From Segatella copri (GTDB lineage Bacteria > Bacteroidota > Bacteroidia > Bacteroidales > Bacteroidaceae): 64,000 nucleotides of DNA. Location of the stretch: positions 558,001-622,000 of the forward strand of contig NZ_JAPDUW010000001.1 in NCBI RefSeq assembly GCF_026015295.1. The letters are read 5' to 3'. This document shows positions 50,368 through 57,240 of this stretch, one piece after another. The translations under genes and the position numbers were made by a program. The number at the start of each line of letters is the position of its first letter. Position 1 is the first letter of the stretch. Under the pieces are notes generated by a model. It had not been told where the DNA came from and ran no database searches. It saw only the letters and a program-made list of their open reading frames with translations.

Positions 50368-52842
50368 TTATTTCTTTTTGATGAGAACCTTCCAGTAGTT
50401 TTCTACTTTCTCGGTAGAGAGGATGGTGTGGCCCTCGTTCTTCACACTTCCCGGTACGTTCTCGATAGGAGCACCGTCGTCGAGGAGAATCTCCAGAATC
50501 TGTCCGCTCTGCATTGGGGTGAGAGCAATCTTCGTCTTCACGAAGTTCATCGGACACATCACGCCTCGGAAATCCTTCTTTACATCAGGAACAATGGTTT
50601 CTGTTTCTTCTGCAGCTGAGGCTTTCTCTGCTGGAGCTTTTTCTTCAGAAACCTGCTCTGCAGGAGCTTTTTCTTCGGCGTTTTTTTCTTCAGCAACCTG
50701 CTCTACTGGAGTCTTTTCTGCAGGAAGTTTGAACTGGAGCGAATCGTCCATGTTCTGATAGAGATCGTTGAGCAAATCAGCGAGTTCATCGATCAATGGC
50801 TTTTGCTCAATCAATGATTCGTTGTTTCTTGCCTTATCGGTCAATACCTTGAACTTCTGAGGGATGATGCCGGCAGCGATGAATTCTTTCTCAAATCCAT
50901 TATATACATCTTCATCGGTACGAGGGTCTAGACCACGGGTAACGAGAAGCATTCGGTTCTCGGAGAAAACGATATCGTGGAGAAGTTTCTCTATCTTGCT
51001 TGTTGCTTGCTTGCCGTCGGATTGCAAATCTGCCGGAACGCCTTGCGGGATATTTCCCATCAATAGCTCCACTTCCTTCCGCTTCTCTCTGATGGTATCC
51101 TGGTCGATTTCGATGATATCGAAGAGTCCGGCTGAACACTCTGCCTTACCGTATTTGATGAGTGAGAACTTCTCGTCATCTCCGAAATCGAAGAAGGTAT
51201 CAGGCTCTTCTGAATAAGGAGCCACCTCCTTGTATTTTGCAATCAGTTCCTTCACGATGTTCACGCCTCTCTTTGCCACATAGTCGTAATAATCGGCATA
51301 GTTGGCTTGTTCGGCTATCACATCACGGAGATAATCTTCAACAAATGCCGGAATCTTCTTGGCGGTGATATAACCCTGCTGCAGGTCAATCTCGTGCTTG
51401 CCCTTTACCGGAAGCCAGATGGTGTAGGCAGGATATGGGTCATCGCCCACTCGTCCTACACGTCCGCTGAATCCTAAATCTCCCCAGGTGGCTAGCGCAC
51501 AGATGTTGGTACAGCCGTTCATGCGGAGTTCGAAGTCAGGAATGGCATCGAGGTTCAGATTGCTATTGAGAAGTTGCTTGGCGATACCGTCGATGGCGCC
51601 CTTTGGCAAACAGATGCCGAGGCGGCAGGTATCGGCTCCCGTACAGCAGGTGAGGTTGGTAACCACCACAGGATAATCTATCTGATAGACGCCCAGTTTC
51701 TTGAAGAAGGCGTAGATATTGGTGAGATATTCCTCTGGGATATTTCGTACCTGAATCTGCTCTTTCTTGGTAAAGCGGATTACATCGTTGCCATAGTTGC
51801 CCAGGTATTCGGCTACTTCTGCGAAGAAATCCGTGGAGTTGTTGCCGTGGCGCAATGGGATGTAGGCATACCAGAGGTTCTCTTTCAAACCCTCGGCATT
51901 GGTCTGCTTGTGGGCGTAACGGCGCTTCCAGGTTTCAAAATCGGTTGGAGCTTTAAGTGCAGGGAAGTTGGGCTTGTGATGTTCCAATGGCAAAGCCGGA
52001 GCCTCGAAATCTATTGAACCATCTTTCTTAAGTTCCTCAAACTCTTCGAGATACAATCGCTTGGCTTCTTCTGTGCCGTATTTGTAGAACACGTATCTCA
52101 TGCGTGCCTTGTGGCGGTTTCTTCTGTTTCCGTATTTATGGAACCAGTTTTTCAGAGCCTTGGCTGCACGGTAGAGGTCCTTCTCTGGAAGGAAGTCGAA
52201 TACCTCCCAACCGGTGTGGGCGTTGCTGGCGGCACTACCGGCGATGAGCACTCTGAATCCTCGCTGTCCGTCCTTGATGCGTGCCTGCAGACCCAGGTCG
52301 GCGATGTAGGAGTAGTTGGCCGTAGCCACACTGGTATCTATTGCCACCTTGTATTTTCTAGGCATCGTGAACGAATCTTTCTCGGCGATGAGTCGGGAGG
52401 TGAGTTCTTCCACGTATGGATAGACATCGAATTCCTCATCGGCAGTGAGTCCGCTCCGGTCATCCACCATCATGTTTCTTACGGTGTTTCCACCGCCACC
52501 TGCGCTGGAGATGCCCACCTTTTCCAGTTTTTTCAGAGCCGGAATGGCATCTTCGATATCAACATTGTGAATCTGAATCTCCTGTCGGGTGGTAACGTGG
52601 AGATGCGAAGTGGAGAGCTGGTGACCCACAAAGGCAATCTTGGCAAGCTGCTCTGGGGTGACCAGACCGCCGGCACAACGAAGACGCAACATATAGTGCT
52701 GGTTCTTGCGCTGCTCGTAGATGCCCATAGGTACACGGTTCGACTTCAACTGACCTGCCTGAATCTCGCCCGCCTTGAATTGGTCGATGAGTGACTGGGT
52801 ATAGTCCAAGTCTCCATTTAATGTAGAAGGTATTCTGTACAT
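50368..52842 (-). CDS. Sulfite reductase hemoprotein fused to a C-terminal TusA-like domain
   Basis: 824 residues. Two half-domains of the NIR/SIR ferredoxin-like type (MGIYEQRKNQHYMLRLRCAG and LWYAYIPLRHGNNSTDFFAE) flank the siroheme/[4Fe-4S] motifs CCTGADTC (about residue 398) and NGCTNIC (about residue 447). Residues about 590-690 are an uncharacterised helical segment. A low-complexity Glu/Ala/Lys linker with repeated EKAPAE words follows. A TusA/SirA-type domain with DFRGVMCPMNFVKTKIALTP (about residue 764) ends the protein. It reduces sulfite to sulfide; the TusA Cys may pass sulfur on. No flavoprotein subunit (CysJ) is nearby, so electrons probably come from ferredoxin. Confidence 0.87.
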   Translation of the reverse strand: MYRIPSTLNGDLDYTQSLIDQFKAGEIQAGQLKSNRVPMGIYEQRKNQHYMLRLRCAGGLVTPEQLAKIAFVGHQLSTSHLHVTTRQEIQIHNVDIEDAIPALKKLEKVGISSAGGGGNTVRNMMVDDRSGLTADEEFDVYPYVEELTSRLIAEKDSFTMPRKYKVAIDTSVATANYSYIADLGLQARIKDGQRGFRVLIAGSAASNAHTGWEVFDFLPEKDLYRAAKALKNWFHKYGNRRNRHKARMRYVFYKYGTEEAKRLYLEEFEELKKDGSIDFEAPALPLEHHKPNFPALKAPTDFETWKRRYAHKQTNAEGLKENLWYAYIPLRHGNNSTDFFAEVAEYLGNYGNDVIRFTKKEQIQVRNIPEEYLTNIYAFFKKLGVYQIDYPVVVTNLTCCTGADTCRLGICLPKGAIDGIAKQLLNSNLNLDAIPDFELRMNGCTNICALATWGDLGFSGRVGRVGDDPYPAYTIWLPVKGKHEIDLQQGYITAKKIPAFVEDYLRDVIAEQANYADYYDYVAKRGVNIVKELIAKYKEVAPYSEEPDTFFDFGDDEKFSLIKYGKAECSAGLFDIIEIDQDTIREKRKEVELLMGNIPQGVPADLQSDGKQATSKIEKLLHDIVFSENRMLLVTRGLDPRTDEDVYNGFEKEFIAAGIIPQKFKVLTDKARNNESLIEQKPLIDELADLLNDLYQNMDDSLQFKLPAEKTPVEQVAEEKNAEEKAPAEQVSEEKAPAEKASAAEETETIVPDVKKDFRGVMCPMNFVKTKIALTPMQSGQILEILLDDGAPIENVPGSVKNEGHTILSTEKVENYWKVLIKKK

Positions 52843-52856
52843 GTTCTTGTATCGTT

Positions 52857-53255
52857 TTAGTTTTGTTCGAAGTGAACTTCCTTATCCACCACCTCTCCAT
52901 TCAGAACCTTGAATGAATTGAGGTGAATCTTTCCGTCGAGCAATGAGAGGATGGCATAACGGATGTTGGGATCGTTAGCCAGCCGAAGGTCTTCCTGCGA
53001 TGGGCGGGAAGGCGATGCTGGGTGACTGTGCCAGTTGGCGAGAATCTTCAAACCCTTGCTTCGGGCGTATTTCAGAGCCGCAAACTGGTCTTTCGGAGCA
53101 AAGGCAAAATGCTCCTCGCTATGGTCGATGTTCTCCATCCAGTAGCTTTCCGTCACCACATCATCCTTGCCTAACAGAAGTCCGCAGCTCTCGATGGGCG
53201 CATCCTTCTTAGCTTGCTCGATAATAACCTTGATTACGTCGTCGTTAATCTTCAT
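52857..53255 (-). CDS. JAMM/M67 metallopeptidase (HcyD-like)
   Basis: A 132-residue JAB1/Mov34 domain with the full zinc motif in NWHSHPASPSRPSQEDL (HxH-x7-S-x2-D) and an upstream acidic residue in ESCGLLLG. In the Wolinella thiocarboxylate pathway HcyD removes residues after Gly-Gly of the sulfur carrier, and in Mycobacterium Mec+ releases cysteine. Here it is 15 bases upstream of sulfite reductase and next to a ThiF/HesA-like gene, so the same role is likely. Confidence 0.85.
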   Translation of the reverse strand: MKINDDVIKVIIEQAKKDAPIESCGLLLGKDDVVTESYWMENIDHSEEHFAFAPKDQFAALKYARSKGLKILANWHSHPASPSRPSQEDLRLANDPNIRYAILSLLDGKIHLNSFKVLNGEVVDKEVHFEQN

Positions 53256-53297
53256 AAGCTATAGCAAAAATAATCACTAATAAATAATCACTAAATC

Positions 53298-54107
53298 TTA
53301 GTGGTGTTTCAAATCGCAGGCTGCCTGCTCGTAATCGATGAGATGGTCGATGGTAGGGTGGTCGCCGCAGATTTCGCAGGATGCACGCTTCTTCACCTTG
53401 ATGGTGCGGAAGTTCATCGTCTTGGCATCGAAGGTGAGCAATCGGTCGGTGAGCAAATCGCCTACACCGAGTAAGTACTTCAAAGCCTCTGCTGCCTGAA
53501 TGGTTCCGAGCATACCGGCGATGGCTCCCAGAACGCCTGCCTGACTACAGGTAGGAACTGCGCCTGCTGGAGGTGGTTCCTTGAAGAAGCAACGGTAACA
53601 TGCCGTGCCTGGCAAGTGGGTAAAGGTCTGTCCCTGGAATCTCAAGATGCCGCCATGCGAGAAGGCTTTGCCCAGACGTACGCAGGCATCATTGATAAGG
53701 AACTTTACCGGGAAGTTGTCTGTTCCGTCGATGACGAAATCCCATGGCTTGATGATTTCCTCGGCATTGTGAGAATCGAGGAAGTCGTGATAAGTGGTCA
53801 CTTCCACATCCGGATTGATGGCAATCATCTTCTCCTTGGCGCTCTCCACCTTTGGAGTGCCCAGATCCTTGGTCTGATGAATCACCTGGCGCTGCAGGTT
53901 ACTGAGGTCTACCACGTCAGCATCCACGATACCGATATGTCCCACACCTGCTGCAGCGAGGTAGAGGGCAACTGGAGAGCCCAAGCCACCGGCACCTACG
54001 ATGAGCACCTTGGCATTGAGAAGTTTCTCCTGACCTTCGAGTCCTACATCCTGAAGGAGGATGTGGCGGCTGTATCTCTCTATCTGTTCTTCTGTTAAAT
54101 CTATCAT
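53298..54107 (-). CDS. ThiF/HesA/MoeB-family E1-like adenylyltransferase (HcyF-like)
   Basis: From ATG 54107 it begins MIDLTEEQIERYSRHILLQD, the usual start of MoeB/ThiF proteins; the frame extends to 54179 but that part is AT-rich leader. ATP-binding GAGGLGSPVALYLAAAGVG and the TDNFPVKFLINDAC segment are present, with two CxxC pairs (CYRC and CEIC) for zinc. It adenylates the C-terminal glycine of its ThiS/MoaD-like partner, encoded just upstream. Length of 269 residues matches the short MoeB type without rhodanese. Confidence 0.88.
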   Translation of the reverse strand: MIDLTEEQIERYSRHILLQDVGLEGQEKLLNAKVLIVGAGGLGSPVALYLAAAGVGHIGIVDADVVDLSNLQRQVIHQTKDLGTPKVESAKEKMIAINPDVEVTTYHDFLDSHNAEEIIKPWDFVIDGTDNFPVKFLINDACVRLGKAFSHGGILRFQGQTFTHLPGTACYRCFFKEPPPAGAVPTCSQAGVLGAIAGMLGTIQAAEALKYLLGVGDLLTDRLLTFDAKTMNFRTIKVKKRASCEICGDHPTIDHLIDYEQAACDLKHH

Positions 54108-54249
54108 CTTGTTTCTGATTTCTTTTATGGATGAATACTGTAACTTATTAAATGCGTCAACGATACAAAAAACGTACATTAACGACCGACGTAATCTTAT
54201 ATATAAGAACTGCCTAATAAGCCTTTTATTGTACTACTTGTTTACTTTT

Positions 54250-54462
54250 TTAGCAGGCGCCTCCTCCCATGAAGTAGAGAAAATCTACACGGTCACCGTC
54301 CTTGAGCTGAATCTTCTCATAGTCTTCTTTCTCAGCAAAGTCCTCGTTCACCTGGATAGTTACCATCTCTGGCTGGAACACCTTGTTGATCTTAATGAGT
54401 TCTGCCAATGTCAAAGGAAGAGATACTTCCTGCTTTTCGTCGTTTACAATAATCTGTGCCAT
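54250..54462 (-). CDS. ThiS/MoaD-like sulfur carrier ending in GGGAC (HcyS-like)
   Basis: A 70-residue ubiquitin-fold carrier with the thiazole-synthesis-type start MAQIIVNDEKQEVSLPLTLA and the tail DGDRVDFLYFMGGGAC. ThiS and MoaD end in Gly-Gly. Here two residues, Ala-Cys, follow the glycines. In the described Wolinella pathway the carrier has a C-terminal extension past Gly-Gly that HcyD removes before HcyF activates it. The adjacent JAMM peptidase and E1-like gene fit that scheme. Confidence 0.85.
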   Translation of the reverse strand: MAQIIVNDEKQEVSLPLTLAELIKINKVFQPEMVTIQVNEDFAEKEDYEKIQLKDGDRVDFLYFMGGGAC

Positions 54463-54516
54463 ATTCTTTCAAATTTTATGTTGTTATTTTCTTTTTAGCT
54501 GAATGTGCCGTTTCAC

Positions 54517-55299
54517 TTAACTGAAAGCGCCGTTGAGATATTCCTGTGTCAGCTCGTGCTTAGGATGATGGAATACTTCCTCAGCGCTTCCTTCTTCAAT
54601 CACCTCACCCAGATACATGAAGATGACGTGGTCGGCGATACGGAGAGCCTGGCGAAGGGTGTGGGTTACCATCACGATGCTGTAATCCTTCTTCAGTTCG
54701 GTGAAGAGCTGCTCCACCTTCTTGCTGCTGATAGGGTCGAGGGCGGAAGTACTCTCATCTGCAAGCAGATAACTAGGCTCTACGGCAAGGCTGCGTGCCA
54801 GACAGAGGCGCTGCTGCTGACCGCCGCTCAACTTGGAAGCCGGACTCTTCAGTCTATCCTTCACTTCCTCCCAGAGACCTACTGCCTTGAGATAATGCTC
54901 TACGATGCTGTCCAGTTTCTTCTTGTTGCGGATACCATGGATGCGGCAACCGTAAGCCACATTGTCGTAGATGCTCATAGGGAGAGGGCATGGACGCTGA
55001 GGAACAAGACCGATGTTGCGGCGCACTTCAGAGAGTTTGCTGCTGCTTGCCTCGAGGATGTTATTGTCTCCGAGATTCACCTCTCCATTCATCTTCAAAC
55101 CTTCCACGCGGTCGTTCAATCGGTTGAAGGTACGGAGAAGCGTAGACTTGCCGCAGCCTGAAGGACCGATGATGCAAGTAATCTTTCCCTTAGGAATACT
55201 TACATTTACATCTTTCAAGATTTGTGCACCATTAATATATACATTCAAGTTCTTGGTGTCGAGCTGTGCATGATTGTTGTGAACAAACTTTGTAGTCAT
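54517..55299 (-). CDS. PstB-like ABC transporter ATPase
   Basis: All ABC ATPase motifs are present: Walker A GPSGCGKST (about residue 42), the Q-loop, signature LSGGQQQRLCLARSL, Walker B YLLADESTSALDP. 260 residues, full PstB type. It is the first gene of operon 2 and leads into the thiocarboxylate and sulfite reductase genes; its permeases are in the cysD operon. I infer sulfur oxyanion transport rather than phosphate. Confidence 0.88.
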   Translation of the reverse strand: MTTKFVHNNHAQLDTKNLNVYINGAQILKDVNVSIPKGKITCIIGPSGCGKSTLLRTFNRLNDRVEGLKMNGEVNLGDNNILEASSSKLSEVRRNIGLVPQRPCPLPMSIYDNVAYGCRIHGIRNKKKLDSIVEHYLKAVGLWEEVKDRLKSPASKLSGGQQQRLCLARSLAVEPSYLLADESTSALDPISSKKVEQLFTELKKDYSIVMVTHTLRQALRIADHVIFMYLGEVIEEGSAEEVFHHPKHELTQEYLNGAFS

Positions 55300-55332
55300 A
55301 TCTAAATCTCCTATATTTTAAGATTCATACTC

Positions 55333-55354
55333 CCTATATATAATAAGGTGTAAT
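55333..55354. repeat. 22-bp element in the pstB leader
   Basis: Identical to 30097-30118 upstream of cysD. It lies between the pstB promoter and start codon. Confidence 0.75.
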
Positions 55355-55383
55355 CCTCAGCGTTTATACTTCTTATTTTCGTT

Positions 55384-55420
55384 TGCAAAGGTACGACGAT
55401 TTTGCTTATTGGGCAATACC
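55384..55420 (-). promoter_or_regulatory. pstB-operon promoter with shared sulfur-regulon element
   Basis: On the minus strand GGTATTGCCC (55420-55411), 17 bases, TACCTTTGCA (55393-55384). Same spacing as the cysD and pstS promoters. Confidence 0.75.
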
Positions 55421-55474
55421 TTATATGGGGTAATTTCATACCCTATATGTGGTATATGGGAATGGTACGATTGT

Positions 55475-55511
55475 GGTATTGCCCCATCTGCATAATCTTT
55501 ATACCTTTGCA
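55475..55511 (+). promoter_or_regulatory. pstS promoter with shared sulfur-regulon element
   Basis: GGTATTGCCC (55475-55484), 17 bases, TACCTTTGCA (55502-55511), 33 bases before the pstS-like start. Divergent from the pstB promoter. Confidence 0.75.
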
Positions 55512-55544
55512 GCCAGTTAGTATTATATATAATAAGGTATAGAT

Positions 55545-56435
55545 ATGAGAAAGAAAATCATAGGAATGATAGTGATAGGAACCTCCTTACTGTTAGCGAG
55601 TTGCGGAAGTAGGGGAGAGGTGAGGCGTAGTGCTGACGGCAAGCAGGTGCTGAGTGGTTACATTACGTTGTCGGGTGCTTTCGCCCTTTATCCGCTGGCG
55701 ATACAGTGGGCAGATGAGTTTCATCGCCTTCACCCCGATGTGGATATTGATATCTCGGCTGGTGGAGCAGGAAAGGGAATTACCGATGTTCTTGCCGACC
55801 AGGTAGATATTGCGATGGTGAGCCGAGAACTAAAGCCGCAGGAGAAGGAGAAAGGTGCCCTGGCGTATGCTGTGGCAAAGGATGCGGTAGTGGCAACCAT
55901 CAACGCCAGCAATCCGGTATATCGGGAATTATTGAAGACGGGATTGAGCCAGAAGCAGGCACTGGCGATATGGGAGGGAAAGACCCGACTGAATGTCTAC
56001 ACCCGAAGCGATGCCTGTGGTGCTGCCGAGACCTGGGCTGCGTTTCTGGGAAAGAAGCAGGAAGACCTGAAGGGAACGGGCGTCTTCGGAGATCCGGGCG
56101 TTGCAGAGACCTTGCAGAAGGATGTGAACGGCATCGGATTCAACAACATCGGTTACGCCTACAACGACAAGACGCATAAGCCTACGAAGGGTATCGCCAT
56201 CGTTCCGATAGATGTAAACGGGAATGGAAAACTGGATGCAGATGAGAAATTCTATGATACGCTGGATAAACTGATGGATGCCATCGCCATAGGAAAATAT
56301 CCTGCACCGCCAGCCCGGAATCTCTATCTCGTAACTGCCGGTAAACCCAAGAACCCTGTGGTGGTTGAGTTCCTGAAATATGTAAGAACCAAAGGCCAGA
56401 GACTGAACGGTCCTGCGGGATTTGTACATATATAG
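55545..56435 (+). CDS. PstS-like substrate-binding lipoprotein
   Basis: A lipobox LLASC (residue 20) directs it to the membrane. The mature part is a PBP-like type II binding protein: GYITLSGAFALYPLAIQWAD, GGAGKGITDVLADQVDIAMV and 'NVYTRSDACGAAETWAAF'. The last segment differs from the 'RxDGSGT'-type loop I recall in phosphate PstS proteins. That may reflect a different ligand. It is monocistronic, divergent from operon 2 and followed by a terminator. Called a sulfur oxyanion binding protein by context only. Confidence 0.8.
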   Translation: MRKKIIGMIVIGTSLLLASCGSRGEVRRSADGKQVLSGYITLSGAFALYPLAIQWADEFHRLHPDVDIDISAGGAGKGITDVLADQVDIAMVSRELKPQEKEKGALAYAVAKDAVVATINASNPVYRELLKTGLSQKQALAIWEGKTRLNVYTRSDACGAAETWAAFLGKKQEDLKGTGVFGDPGVAETLQKDVNGIGFNNIGYAYNDKTHKPTKGIAIVPIDVNGNGKLDADEKFYDTLDKLMDAIAIGKYPAPPARNLYLVTAGKPKNPVVVEFLKYVRTKGQRLNGPAGFVHI

Positions 56436-56437
56436 AA

Positions 56438-56470
56438 AAAGGTCGCAAGCTATGATTGCTTGCGACCTTT
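56438..56470 (+). terminator. Intrinsic terminator of the pstS-like gene
   Basis: AAAGGTCGCAAGC and GCTTGCGACCTTT are perfect 13-bp arms around a 7-base loop, three bases past the stop codon. It may also serve the convergent biotin carrier gene. Confidence 0.8.
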
Positions 56471-56535
56471 GATATTCTTTATAAGAACCCGAATTATAAT
56501 CCCGAATCTGGAAGTATAATTCTCTAATTCTTGAT

Positions 56536-56961
56536 TTACTCGATAACTACGAGTGCATCCTCTTCGAGCACAGCCTGTCCAGGTTTTACGCAGATAGCAG
56601 TAACCTTACCATCCTTCTCAGCCTCGATGTTGTTCTGCATCTTCATAGCCTCGAGAACGACAACAGTATCACCTGCCTTTACCTCCTGACCAACAGCCAC
56701 CTCGATGCTGGTGATAGTACCAGGGAGAGGAGCCTTTACAGCGTTGGCTGTATTTACGTTGGCAGCTGGAGTAGCCTCAGCATCATCAGATGCAGCAGCT
56801 GGCTGACCGAGCACAACCTTCTTCTTCTCTGGCTCAGCCTCCTGTTCCATCTCAACCTTGTAAGCTTCGCCATTCACGTTCACGCTTGCGATGTTACCCT
56901 CAACAGCGTCAATCTGAACCTTGTATTCTTTTCCGTCAATTGTATATTTAAACTCTTTCAT
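56536..56961 (-). CDS. Biotin carboxyl carrier protein of a carboxylase/decarboxylase
   Basis: A C-terminal biotinyl domain with the lysine in VLEAMKMQNNIEAEKDGKV is preceded by an Ala/Pro-rich linker. 141 residues, as for the gamma/biotin subunit of Bacteroidetes methylmalonyl-CoA decarboxylase or acyl-CoA carboxylase. It is the last gene of the three-gene set that begins with the carboxyltransferase at 58806. Confidence 0.88.
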   Translation of the reverse strand: MKEFKYTIDGKEYKVQIDAVEGNIASVNVNGEAYKVEMEQEAEPEKKKVVLGQPAAASDDAEATPAANVNTANAVKAPLPGTITSIEVAVGQEVKAGDTVVVLEAMKMQNNIEAEKDGKVTAICVKPGQAVLEEDALVVIE

Positions 56962-56971
56962 TTCTATTACA

Positions 56972-57121
56972 TTATGGTTTAGCTGTTAAACTCAAGAACT
57001 TGGCGTTCCACATCGTCTGACGTGGCTTGATAGTGATGATGCCAGGCTCCTTGTCGTGTACGTTATTGCCCTGATACTCATAGAGTGCCATGGCAATCGC
57101 AGCATAAATATTCTTATCCAT
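56972..57121 (-). CDS. Small 49-residue protein between biotin carrier and carboxyltransferase
   Basis: ATG 57121 encodes MDKNIYAAIAMALYEYQGNN followed by 'VHDKEPGIITIKPRQTMWNAK'. It is in the position where decarboxylase operons usually have a small membrane gamma-type (OadG) or delta subunit; similar proteins occur, as I recall, at this site in Bacteroides. It lacks a strong membrane helix. It begins 10 bases before the biotin carrier start. Real coding is likely; function is inferred. Confidence 0.65.
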   Translation of the reverse strand: MDKNIYAAIAMALYEYQGNNVHDKEPGIITIKPRQTMWNAKFLSLTAKP

Positions 57122-57126
57122 TCGTT

Positions 57127-57240
57127 TTTACTTTAATTTTGAGTGTTGATTGTTGAGTGTTGAATTAGGCTTGCGCCCTTCTGTTATGTTGAGTCTGTAT
57201 ATAACTCAACATTCTACACTCAACATTCAACATTTCTATA
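57127..57240. repeat. Inverted AACATTCAAC-type element in the mmdA-like gap
   Basis: The left part is GAGTGTTGATTGTTGAGTGT-like and the right part ACACTCAACATTCAACATTT-like, around GGCTTGCGCCC. Same plan as the cysD-cysN gap (28862-29014) in a different operon. Confidence 0.7.
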
